Source: Pampus argenteus (taxonomy: Eukaryota; Chordata; Actinopteri; Scombriformes; Stromateidae). From it: a stretch of DNA of 64,000 nucleotides. Shown piece by piece: positions 36,601 to 48,337 of the stretch; the first letter of the stretch is position 1, and every line of letters starts with the position of its first letter. A program made the position numbers and the translations under genes. The notes beneath the pieces were generated by a model, which saw nothing but the letters and a program-made list of their open reading frames with translations, ran no database searches and had not been told where the DNA came from. The DNA lies in the NCBI GenBank assembly GCA_036937835.1, contig CM072863.1, positions 14,930,001 to 14,994,000 of the forward strand, written 5' to 3'.

Positions 36601-39386
36601 TATTGTCATTCTCTTTATCTCTATTGTCTTTATCTCTATTGTCATTATCTCTATTGTCATTATCTCTATTGTCTTTATCTCTATTGTCATTATCTCTATT
36701 GTCTTTATCTCTATTGTCATTCTCTTTATCTCTATTGTCTTTATCTCTATTGTCATTCTCTTTATCTCTATTGTCTTTATCTCTATTGTCTTTATCTCTA
36801 TTGTCATTCCTGTTATGTCTATTGTCATTATCTCTATTGTCTTTGTCTCTATTGTTATTATCTCTATTGTCTTTATTTCTATTGTCATTCTCTTTATCTC
36901 TATTGTCTTTATCTCTATTGTCTTTATCTCTATTGTCATTCCTGTTATGTCCATTGTCATTCTATTTATCTCTATTGTCATTCTCTTTATCTCTATTGTC
37001 TTTATCTCTATTGCCATTCCTGTTATGTCTATTGTCATTCTCTTTATCTCTATTGTCTTTATCTCTATTGTCATTCTCTTTATCTCTATTGTCTTTATCT
37101 CTATTGTCATTCCTGTTATCTCTATTGTCATTCTATTTATCTCTATTGTCATTCTCTTTATTTCTATTGTCATTATCTCTATTGTCTTTATCTCTATTGT
37201 CATTCTCTTTATCTCTATTGTCTTTATCTCTATTGTCATTCTCTTTATCTCTATTGTCTTTATCTCTATTGTCATTCCTGTTATCTCTATTGTCATTCTA
37301 TTTATCTCTATTGTCATTATCTCTATTGTCTTTATCTCTATTGTCTTTATCTCTATTGTCATTATCTCTATTGTCTTTATCTCTATTGTCATTATCTCTA
37401 TTGTCTTTATCTCTATTGTCTTTATCTCTATTGTCTTTATCTCTATTGTCATTATCTCTATTGTCTTTATCTCTATTGTCTTTATCTCTATTGTCATTCT
37501 CTTTATCTCTATTGTCTTTATCTCTATTGTCTTTATCTCTATTGTCATTATCTCTATTGTCTTTATTTCTATTGTCATTCTCTTTATCTCTATTGTCTTT
37601 ATCTCTATTGTCATTATCTCTATTGTCTTTATCTCTATTGTCATTCTCTTTATCTCTATTGTCTTTATCTCTATTGTCATTATCTCTATTGTCTTTATCT
37701 CTATTGTCATTCTCTTTATCTCTATTGTCTTTATCTCTATTGTCATTCCTGTTATGTCTATTGTCATTCTCTTTATCTCTATTGTCTTTATCTCTATTGT
37801 CATTCCTATTATCTCTATTGTCATTCTATTTATCTCTATTGTCATTATCTCTGTTGTCTTTATCTCTATTGTCATTATCTCTATTGTCTTTATTTCTATT
37901 GTCATTCTCTTTATCTCTATTGTCTTTATCTCTATTGTCTTTATCTCTATTGTCATTCTCTTTATCTCTATTGTCTTTATCTCTATTGTCATTCTCTTTG
38001 TCTCTATTGTCTTTATCTCTATTGTCATTCCTGTTATGTCTATTGTCATTATCTTTATCTCTATTGTCTGTATCTCTATTGTCATTCTCTTTATCTCTAT
38101 TGTCTTTATCTCTATTGTCATTCCTGTTATGTCTATTGTCATTCTCTTTATCTCTATTGTCATTCTCTTAATCTCTATTGTCTTAATCTCTATTGTCATT
38201 CCTGTTATCTCTATTGTCTTTATCTCTATTGTCTTTATCTCTATTGTCATTCCTGTTATGTCTATTGTCATTCTCTTTATCTCTATTGTCATTCTCTTAA
38301 TCTCTATTGTCTTTATCTCTATTGTCATTCCTGTTATCTCTATTGTCATTCCTGTTATCTCTATTGTCTTTATCTCTATTGTCTTTATTTCTATTGTCTT
38401 TATCTCTATTGTCATTATCTCTATTGTCTTTATCTCTATTGTCATTCTCTTTATCTCTATTGTCTTTATCTCTATTGTCTTTATCTCTATTGTCATTCTC
38501 TTTATCTCTATTGTCTTTATCTCTATTGTCATTCTCTTTATCTCTATTGTATTTATCTCTATTGTCATTCTCTTTATCTCTATTGTCATTCTCTTTATCT
38601 CTATTGTCATTCTATTTATCTCTATTGTCATTATCTCTATTGTCTTTATCTCTATTGTCTTTATCTCTATTGTCATTATCTCTATTGTCTTTATCTCTAT
38701 TGTCATTCTCTTTATCTCTATTGTCATTCTATTTATCTCTATTGTCATTATCTCTATTGTCTTTATCTCTATTGTCATTATCTCTATTGTCTTTATCTCT
38801 ATTGTCTTTATCTCTATTGTCATTCTCTTTATCTCTATTGTCATTATCTCTATTGTCTTTATCTCTATTGTCTTTATCTCTGTTGTCATTATCTCTATTG
38901 TCTTTATCTCTATTGTCATTCTCTTTATCTCTATTGTCTTTATCTCTATTGTCATTCTCTTTATCTCTATTGTCATTATCTCTATTGTCTTTATCTCTGT
39001 TGTCATTATTTCTATTGTCTTTATCTCTATTGTCTTTATCTCTATTGTCTTTATCTCTATTGTCACTCCTGTTATCTCTACTGTAATTCCCGTTATCTCT
39101 ATTGTCTTTATCTCTATTGTCATTCTCTTTGTCTCTATTGTCATTCTCTTTATCTCTATTGTCTTTATCTCTATTGTCATTCCTGTTATGTCTATTCTCA
39201 TTCTCTTTGTCTCTATTGTCATTCTCTTTATCTCTATTGTCTTTATCTCTATTGTCATTCCTGTTATGTCTATTGTCATTCTCTTTATCTCTATTGTCTT
39301 TATCTCTATTGTCATTCCTGTTATGTCTATTGTCATTCTCTTTATCTCTATTGTCTTTATCTCTATTGTCATTCCTGTTATGTCTA

Positions 39387-39864
39387 CAGTGATCCCTCGC
39401 CACTTCGCGGTTCACTTATCGCGGATTCGCTATTTCGCGGATTTTCATAATGTATTTTTTTTTTTTTTTTGGTGCATTGTGCTCTGCATTCTGATTCGCT
39501 AAAAACTCACTCCCGCTTCTTGTATCAAAACATAACATAACGTAATCGATGGTGGCATGTCGGTGTACAAGGATCTTTTTGCAAAGAAGAAAAAAGAGCG
39601 ACAACAGCTGCCTATCACTATGTTCTTCTCCCGAACAAACACACCTGCACCGCGGGCTTCAGAAGAAGAGAACACTGCAGAGCGCAGTCAGGATGCAGCG
39701 GCCCAGTCTGAAGAGCAGTGAAACGGCCTACACGCGAGTCACTGTATTAGTATACATGTAATAGTTGCTAATTGTAAAAAAAAAAAAAGTTTTCTATTTC
39801 GCGGATTTCACTTATCGCGGGTCATTTTCGGAACGTAACCCCCGCGATAAACGAGGGATTACTG
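39387..39864 (+). mobile_element. Tigger/pogo-like element, internally deleted, inserted in the array
   Basis: The ends are inverted repeats: the left starts CAGTGATCCCTCGC and the right ends CGAGGGATTACTG. The flanking TA (39385-39386 and 39865-39866) is a target-site duplication. Removing the element restores the array unit TATGTCTATTGTC, so insertion came after array formation. Inner end repeats rich in TTTCGCGGATT and TTATCGCGG are typical of this group. It is 478 bp, so non-autonomous. Confidence 0.88.
39557..39721 (+). pseudogene. Transposase C-terminal remnant (54 codons) with a PIP-box
   Basis: An ATG-to-TGA frame of 54 residues lies inside the Tigger-like element. It starts MSVYKDLFAKKKKERQ and continues with QLPITMFF at residues 17-24 (39605-39628), then an acidic and Ala-rich tail ending QSEEQ. 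QLPITMFF fits the PCNA-interacting consensus Q-x-x-I-x-x-F-F exactly, and pogo transposase is known to bind PCNA through such a C-terminal motif. The DNA-binding and DDE domains are absent, so it is a deletion remnant. Whether it is transcribed is unknown. Confidence 0.6.
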
Positions 39865-40023
39865 TATTGTCATTCTCTTTATCTCTATTGTCTTTATCTC
39901 TATTGTCATTCCTGTTATGTCTATTGTCATTCTCTTTATTGTCATTCTCTTTATCTCTATTGTCTTTATCTCTATTGTCATTCTCTTTATCTTTATTGTC
40001 ATTCTCTTTATCTCGATTGTCAT

Positions 40024-40561
40024 GCTAGCGTGGCAAAGGCGCGCACCTTCTAACATCCCGTTGAGCCACGCCCATTTACGCCAAAAAATGGCTCCACAGC
40101 GCCCCCTTGAAATTTTCAAAAACCCCTCCCCATAATGGTTTTTATGGAGTTGGAACATGAAACTCGGTACATATGTGTAGACTAAGGAGATGAACAAAAA
40201 AAGTCTCTTGCTCAAATTTTCTTTTCCCAACAGGGAGTCTGCCATTTTCAATTTCATTTTCCCTCATTGAAAATCAATGGAAATTTTCCCCATTGAAAAC
40301 CATTGGAATTTTCCCCATTGAAAACCATTGGAATTTTCCCCATTGAAAACCAATGTAAATTTTGCCCATTTAAAACCAATAGCATTTTTACCCATTGAAA
40401 ACCAATGGCTTTTTTGCCCATTGAAAACCTATTGAAATCCTACAGATTCCTGCATTTCTCACAGCCGCATTTATTTTTCAAGCGTTGCAGCACCTCTGTA
40501 ACACGTCGGGCAGCGGCGGGCGGCATGAGCGAGGGACTACAACACCGCTTGCGGTTTTAAT
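40024..40561 (+). mobile_element. Dispersed teleost repeat, right copy (5'-truncated)
   Basis: From about 40165 it matches the left copy to the shared end CGCTTGCGGTTTTAAT (40561). Its start, GCTAGCGTGGCAAAGGCGCG, abuts the array. It has extra copies of the internal 26-bp unit (CATTGAAAACC plus ATTGGAATTTTCCCC) at about 40263-40440, more than the left copy. No coding capacity. Confidence 0.65.
40263..40440. repeat. 26-bp minisatellite within the right repeat copy
   Basis: Tandem copies of about 26 bp centred on CATTGAAAACCA(A/T)TGG, each followed by a T-rich spacer. Roughly six to seven copies are seen, against about four in the left repeat copy. Confidence 0.8.
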
Positions 40562-43260
40562 ATAGCTTATACTCATTTGTACACTATGTCCAATTGTACA
40601 CTCATCCCTATTTCTACAGATTGTCTTCTCGTCTCTTTTATATATTTAATACATTTTGCAATTAGCATCTTGCCATTTGATACACGCAATATGGGACACT
40701 GTATGTAACATGTCAGTATCACAGATAAGCTTTAAAAGTGGGAAATGGTGCAGAATGCCTACATAAGCAATAAAAAGAAGTGGAATAAAATGAATCCTGC
40801 AAGCCTAGGGAAGGGAAGACATTAAGTGGAGTCAAGGAGTTGTAAAATTATAAATGGTTGTTTCAATTTGAATACATTTACATGGAAGCAAAGGAGCAAA
40901 GCCTCAAATTGAGCCTAAAATGTGTTCAAATACTCTCTTTACTTTCATACGTAAGTGGCCAATATTACATAATATTACAGCAGTAAATTATTCTAAGCCC
41001 TTTCTAGTGTGGCACATCATCCATTGACCTATACTGTATTTGAAGATCTTGCTATGGTCTCTTTCTTTCTGTTTCTTGAGCACTGTGTGAGCCGTGTGAA
41101 TGCATTTGGACAGCTGTAAAGACACAGATAGTCACATTGCGCTGCCACAGCAAAACTGGATCCAGGAAAGAGCGCCCTGTTTGACCTTTTAGTGACAGAA
41201 CCGCCCACACTGACAGAACAGTACACTGAGACCAGGCACCCACCTGATCAACACTGCAATGCCATCTGATAATGCTTAGGTGACACTCCAGGCTGTTGTT
41301 GCAGAAGACCTTTTTTCCACTTCATTTTTTGAGTTTCAATTGTTTCACTAGTTCACTAATTAAGATAACTTTAGAAAGAGGTAAGTATTAGATTTTCTGA
41401 CCAATTCGCATTGTATATGATGAACTACATCATGGAAATTCAATTTAACATAAATAAATGTCAAATGAAACATTAACAAGACAGCGCAAACACGTCCGCA
41501 AATATAATAATAATAATAATAACAATAATATACATATATCTCTTTTTGGTCACAACAGCACATGGTATGGGTCTGGGAATGGCGATGTCAGTGTGTTGGT
41601 CTGGCATTCGGGCGCTTGATCTCAACAAGTATTGGAGGGATTGTTATGAAATTTAGTACAGACTTCAAAGATCCCCAGAGTACAGATAACATGCTAGCGT
41701 AAGCATTTAACTCAAAGCACCACTGTGCCAACGAATAATGTTTCATCCAGTTACTACAGTTCAATGCACATCAACCTACATTTGCCTGTAATTGTCCTCA
41801 TAACCAGCTGTCCTGTCGGCAGCAGAGCTCCTGAGAAGCTGAAAGGACAGTGGCAAGCCAAGCTGTCTTCATCTGGCTGAGTAACAGCAGAAATTTACTG
41901 GAGAGATATTATTTTATAGGTGGGCACCATGACAAGTATACAGGAAGAAAACAGAGTTGGTTAATTACATTAGACAGGCAGTGATGGATGTCAAAAATGC
42001 CTCAGGTGTGGATTGTTTGTGCTTGCGCATGTGTAACTATACTATTTGCATTTGTTTATAGTGAGTTTCGGACTGTTGCTTGTAAAAGGGCTCAGATTAT
42101 AGTGGTGCTGACAGATGATAAGGTTGTTATGCTATCAGACAGCTTGGTGTGATTCAAAGAAGTCACCTGTACTTCTAAGATGTGTCTGCTGTTTCACATG
42201 TATGTAGATAATACAGAGCGGGAAAATCAACGAAACACAAAATTAACACAGGCTAAAGAAACAATCCTGAGGGTGAATGTGGGGGTCCTTCAAGGAACAT
42301 ACACACTTCAGGGTCCTAGCACTGATAAACAAAATCTCAGCTCTTCTTCCTTTACTGTTGATCACCCACATCCTTCGAATGTACGTACTACTGGGCTGTA
42401 GTGGTGATTATTATGTTTTGCTTTTGTGCATTCCTTTTTTGCAATTACATTGCTTTCCTGAGGCTGTATGCACACATTAATCTGGCTCTTGGCTGAATCA
42501 ATCACTGAGTGAGTTTTCAGGAAGAATTAAGGGCAGTAGCATCATCGAGTAGTAGAAATGACTGAAAATGACCAAAATTACTTTTTACTGACCTGGTTGT
42601 ACTTGAGGTTAATTGTGATGTGCTTAAAAAGAGAGGACAAATTTGTTTGAGTCCAGGCGGAGCCGTAGATGAGAGTGAAGTGCTTTGTGTATCACATAGA
42701 AAGCACTGCAATTCTCTTTCATCTTAATCTTTCACTCAAGAGAGACGAGCCCTTTTGTATCCTTTTGGTGCAACACACAACTGCATCTAAAATCATCACA
42801 GGAATTTAATATGTAATACTCCTCGCTGTGTTCTGTCGAGTAATTATCTCAACAAACTGTATACACAGCTTGCTCCTGTCTGTTTAAAGTAAACTGCAGT
42901 ACCATAATAATCACTAGGAATATTATTCATGACATTAAAGTGTCATCGCACTTTTCCATTTATAGATTATGTACTTGTTGTAAATATAAACAATTTATTA
43001 TGGTCTACGATGTTCAACGAATGGCTCAGCGTGACTGGGCCACTGGTTTAACATGCAGTCTCTCCATTCTGACAAGCATATGTACTGTAGGTTATGAACA
43101 GTGACGTCTCCTTAATTGGCTCGTTGCTGTCTATCCTGATTTACAAGTGTAGCAAAGCTGCTTTCCCATGTCATGCACATTATAAACAATTGGACATGGC
43201 TTTTACCCTCCAGCTTGCTAACAGTTACATCAGTTAAATTTACTGTCTGTGTGAGAGAGA
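40562..43260. other. Non-coding region with a fish-repeat fragment
   Basis: No gene is recognised. Positions 41621-41735 (CTCAACAAGTATTGGAGGGA onward) resemble a common ancient teleost dispersed repeat. Short (TAA)n occurs around 41505-41530. Confidence 0.5.
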
Positions 43261-43387
<127 letters not shown>

Positions 43388-44658
43388 ACATCCTGATCTT
43401 TTCCGGGTGTGGGTGTGCTGACTCAGCACACATCCACAGAGGCATTAAGAAAAAGAAAAAAGAAAGTTGAGCAGTGCAACAGATTAAAATAAATCCTGTG
43501 CCCAGTCGGAGAGGGGAAGTTTTCCATTTTATTTTTCATTTTCATTATCTGACTGGTGAAAGTATAAATGCCAAGAGGATTAGAGAAATTACATGGGCTC
43601 TCGCCTTTCCTGGCCTGGTGCTTATCCTCCTCTCTGCTCATCTCTTTCGCTCTCTGTCTTTTTACATCCTTTGCTTCCTTACCTTCTTCGCCTTGCTCTA
43701 GCTGTTTACCCACTATCTTCCCCACTGCTGTGTCCTTTCCTCTCTTCCTTGGCTGTCTCTATCAATCTCGCAATGTCATAGCTGCTCCGTTGCCTTCTTC
43801 ACCTCGCTCCCCACTGACATACCCTATCTTTGTTCCTAGCCATGCCACTGCATCTCTTTTCCTTTTGTGTGTGTTGCTCTCACCAATCCCGCTGGCACTC
43901 CCTGTGCGGTTTTGGATCAGCATGACTGGGCCCCCATGGGTCTTGCTGGCTGGCCAGTTCACAGCAAAAAGAAGTGTCTTAAGAGGCCCTCCCCCCTAAT
44001 CCTTAAGATCCATTACAGATAGCAGGGTTGACACAGGCGACGGAGATTAGAGGGGGCAGATACTGACTGTATTGATTGGCCTTCTCATCCCGAGGCCAGC
44101 CCAACAGCTTGCTTTTGTAATAGCGCACTGTAATGAAATTCAACCAGTACGTCAGAGCCAGCAGCTCTAAATGCATAAGGACTTGCCTGAACTGAGTTAA
44201 ACTGGTGATACTGTAGAGCCATACAGTGCAGGCAAGGAAAGACTGCCTTCTGGTGTACCACTTTAAGTGAAGGTTAGAAAATCTTCACCTCCCAAAATAT
44301 GTGGCCCACAGTGGCCCAAATATACTGAGAGGGAAAACACTCTGGTTGGACCAAGGGTTACTTTGTTTATGTAATGTCATGAACTTGTGTTTTAGTGTGC
44401 TGTTTGTTAGGCATTTTTCTTTGGCAATCACATTTAGCCATGGTTTGGGAGCCAAAACAAAAAGACCACTCACTTTGTAGTCCATTACTGAAGGTTATAA
44501 GGCCAAATACATTTTGCGCTTAGCTAAAAAAGATATGTGCCAAATTCTTTCATTTTTTTAAAACCTCATAAATGTTGGAAGTGCCCATGGCTCATTTAGG
44601 CTGAGACTTTAAATTTGAGATTAGTTAACCATTAATTAAACCGATCTACAGCATCTAC
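43388..44658. other. Non-coding region
   Basis: Includes a CT-rich stretch (about 43600-43900) that keeps short Ser/Leu/Pro-rich frames open by composition. No gene is recognised. Confidence 0.5.
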
Positions 44659-44817
<159 letters not shown>

Positions 44818-47800
44818 CTTCCTCTTCCTTAGGCCTCCATGCCTGGAAGAACCAACAGCCCCCCTGTCTGCTGGGTTTAGCTTGATGCAATGAATTGTCA
44901 GCAACACGCTATAGCTACAAGGTCTCTGCTAATCACACTATTGATCTCGTAATTCCACCCATTTGAAACTCTTTACCTCAGTGGGCGGTGTCAATGAAGA
45001 AAGTCCAAGTCTCCGTTTCTTCTGTCATTCGCTGAGGCACCTGGTGTCTCAGGGGAGATGATTGAGAACTGTGTGCCTTATCCACATCACAGCCTCGCGT
45101 CCTCTTTAGTATTCACCCACCACAGACTCCACAGGAAAGTCTGCCACGATGAGAACAAACGCAAATGGAGAATGGCTGATCGACCTCTTTCTCTTTGACT
45201 GTTTCTTTGTAGGACTGTTGTTTTGTGCTGTTCTTTGCTATGTCGTGTTGTCTTGTGCTATGCTGTGGCTTTTTCTTTTGTGTTGTGCAAGTAAAGATTG
45301 TCACTTCAGTACAGAGAACCGGGACGCAAGAGAAGAGAAGCCTTAGAATGTGAACTCTTATGGAATATCAATAAGCAGAGTAATGGCCTGGTTTTCGAGA
45401 TGGCAGAGGAGGCTTTGGTCTATTGCATGTCATTTCAATTGCTGAGCTCGTAAAACAGAAACACAAACACACATCTTATTGTCCCAACAGCTATCTTGTG
45501 ATTGCACAACGTCCCTAAGTATTTAGTTAGTCTGACATTTTGTAAGCGAATTAGATTAACTGTGACACACCTCCTTGACAATAATTATCCTCGACTACGA
45601 TAGGAGCACTCGGCAATACACGCTCTCCTGAAAAAATCAGATGACATTACTCTGCATGTGCACCCTGCAATAACGCAGATGGTGCAAAGCAGCTAATGGT
45701 GGGTTTAATTTTTCTCAGCACATATAATATACACATGTAATTGACCCTTTTACTGTAGATCTGAAAGGAGATGTGCTTGAAGTCCCAGAGTCATATGTAA
45801 TGTGTCGTATGCCTTTTAATTAGACAAGCAGAATTAGAGAGGGAGTGAGGGGGAGAAGTGGGAAGGAAACATATTGCACTGAGACGTGCCAAATCACTTC
45901 TCCTTGTTTTCATATTGCCCTTGACTAGATGTAGTCTCTGAGGGCAGATATTTTAGTATGAGAAGGAAGTGATGAGGAGGTGAAGGAGTGTGTGGAATAG
46001 AAAGGAAGGGCACTAGTAGAGAAAGAGAGGTCAAAAGCTGAGGATTACAGAAATAAGAATAACAAGGAATAAAAAAAAAAGGAACAGGTTTTACATAGTC
46101 TAGTTCTCAAAAGGATTTACAGGGACAGAGACTATATCTGATGGATTTGGTAGAGTGTATGTGCAGTTCTGGGAATACGTAGGTGAGCTCTGTAATGTTG
46201 ACTCTGGGATAAAAGTATTACATGAAATGAGCTAAAGTACTGTAGGCAGAGAAGAGCAGATGAAGTGGTGTCATTTGGAAAGGAATAGAAGAGAATTGGT
46301 TGAACCAGAAATAAGGTTTCCTCTCACTCTAAAAGTAAGAGTCTAAAAGAGGCAGAGGACACATGATAGCTTGAAGGGATTGTTAAAAAGCAGTTCAGGT
46401 AAAAATACAGTTTAGAGTGTTTGACATGCCTTAACCATCTTTTAAGGATAATTCAGTTTAATTAAAACTTGGGTCGTATTTAGATTGATTTATAGATTTT
46501 TTTTTAATCATTTATTTATTTTTTTACCAACATTTATGGTCCCCAAAGAAAAAGTCCTGATGTCAAGGATTTACTTTTCATATATTATTATTACTTGTAG
46601 TATCGTGTCTGCATCTGTTTGTGCACAGCTACAAATGTTTAGATATTTGATATTTCTGTTGTTACTTTTTATGTAAAAACAACAACATTGGTGCATATTG
46701 ATTTGTCGCAGTTTCTTTTTGAAATTCTTTATTTTATTGTTGTCAATTAACCCATCACACCATGTGCATGTGTTTAGCTGATTCTTGTTGGAAACATTTT
46801 TGGCTGTCTGTGAATTAATACAGTATTTAGGTACCACTTTGTTTTGTCTTTTAAATAAGCTCTGATCACTCATACCACTCATCTGGCTACTTTTTAGTTA
46901 TGACGGTACATTCCCAGTTTTATTATCATACTGCTTGGAAATATATAAAAAAAAAAAAAAAACAAACAAACAAACTAGAAAGTAATCTTAAATGTTGAAC
47001 AGTGTACAAAACTGACTAAGAATAAGATCATAAAGGTGAAAATAATTTGCATTATGTGATAATGTGGAGAAAGCTGAATATCTAATTTAGCATTTATCAC
47101 ATGCCGGTGACAGCAAGCCAGTGCAGTCACACCTGTTTTTCAAGGTTTGCTCATATTTTTATGGATCTATGCCAAACCAACTGGAACAGCTCCTTCTGTT
47201 TTTTGTTTTGTGTTTTGTTTTGTTTTTTTGACTGATTGTAATTCCATGACATTTCCTTAATACTTTATACCAAGCCTTAAGCAGAGTTTTCATGCAGCTA
47301 TTATTAGCTTCTAAAACTCACATGGGTCTCTGGACAATGAGAGATTGCAATTATTCACTCTCTCACTCTGTGGCCTATGTGCTGCTTCCTTTTTATTATG
47401 GTTCAAAGAGATAATACCACTCAACAAACTCTAACTGCCCATCCCCTCATTTGCTTTCATCATTATCTAAAGTAGTGTTTGTGCTGCTGTGCCACCTCCT
47501 TTTTTTTCGCCCTCAACTCACCCTCCTTCTCTGTATAAGAGACTCTCTTTGTGCTTAGCTATGGGCCATTAAAGTTGTCCCACAGCAATAAGCCATTGTC
47601 TGTGTGACCAAACATTTGATGCTTGATAAGAGTAATCCTGGTCTGTGTTTTAGTTCCCTGAATGGTGCTGTGTGGGCTGCGAGACCCTTCACAAAGCAGC
47701 TAACACTAAATTGCTCACTCTTGCTTGCCTTTTGTCTCTGGATTTGTGAAACACTTTGAGCCGCTTTGCAGTTCTGAGGGCAGTGGCCTCTGTGGGATGG

Positions 47801-48221
47801 AGTTTATTGAGTGTTTTGTAGCTGTACTGACCACACAGAATCAGGACATGCCCCACTTCCAGTTTATCTGTTTGCTGAAATAGCTGCGTTATGCTTTTGT
47901 TATGTTATATATTTTAAAATAAATTCTAGTTGGTTCGTTAGGCTCAAAGTTCTACAGTAGCTTGCATCACATTAACAAGTAACATGGCAAAAAATAGTCC
48001 TTGTCCAAAACTTACTGTATCTAAAAATGAGTGGGAAGCTAATTTGTGTTTAATAAAATGGAGACAGGTGGATTGAATCATGGAACAACTTTACATCTAT
48101 GCAACACAATTTTAACATTGAGGTAATTAGGTTTCATCTACTTTGATTAGTTAAAGTCTGAAGAAATGTATGTTCTCTCCTGGAATATTGGGGCCTACAA
48201 AAAGTGCACATTTAGAAATGT
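44818..48221. other. Non-coding region
   Basis: No gene is recognised. Poly-A runs occur near 46070 and 46948. A 40-bp segment at 46780-46819 recurs at 49662-49701. The stretch 47540-47830 has relatively balanced composition and could be a conserved non-coding element, but only an alignment could tell. Confidence 0.4.
46780..46819. repeat. Short dispersed repeat, copy A
   Basis: Contains GGAAACATTTTTGGCTGTCT then GTGAATTAAT. It matches 49662-49701 with about two differences in 40 bases. Confidence 0.75.
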
Positions 48222-48337
48222 TAAAAAAAAAAAAAAGCTAAAAGCTTTGCCCTTTTCCTACCTTTCTGTTTTAAGTTGGTCTTAAAATAGAAGGTAGAAA
48301 GGTAGGGAAAAGGCTTACCCCTTTTTTTTTTTTTTTT
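48222..48337. repeat. Foldback (hairpin) sequence, MITE-like
   Basis: A poly-A run, then GCCCTTTTCCTACCTTTCT (48249-48267), a short loop, AGAAAGGTAGGGAAAAGGC (48296-48314) and a poly-T run. The whole block folds on itself, with a small asymmetric bulge. No target duplication could be fixed. Confidence 0.7.

Larger units (their letters stand above)
26589..40023. repeat. 13.4-kb tandem array of 15-bp and 21-bp GATA/GACA-like units
   Basis: The core unit is TTTATCTCTATTGTC (15 bp), with variants ATTATCTCTATTGTC (15 bp) and 21-bp forms that carry six extra bases (ATTCTC before the core, or ATTCCTG replacing its start, often with TATGTCTATTGTC). I estimate 700-800 units from length. Base composition is highly skewed (T-rich, G-poor on the plus strand). 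All unit lengths are multiples of three and lack stops, so reading frames stay open for up to 1,996 codons on both strands, giving monotonous products such as ISIVFISIV, LYLYCLYLYC or TIEIKTIEIK. I do not call genes here. A Tigger-like element interrupts the array at 39387-39864, and a short inverted block sits near 33490-33558. Confidence 0.97.

Noticed and set aside
33512..39502. 1,996-codon open frame (and equally long frames in other registers and on the minus strand)
   Set aside because: It is pure tandem repeat; openness follows from units of 15 and 21 bases without stops. There are no splice sites, domains or codon bias.
26589..40023. CRISPR array
   Set aside because: There are no unique spacers between repeats, no cas genes, and the setting is a vertebrate genome.
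43568..43999. 143-codon Ser/Leu/Pro-rich frame
   Set aside because: The stretch is CT-rich and low in complexity; overlapping frames are also open, with no domain or splice support.
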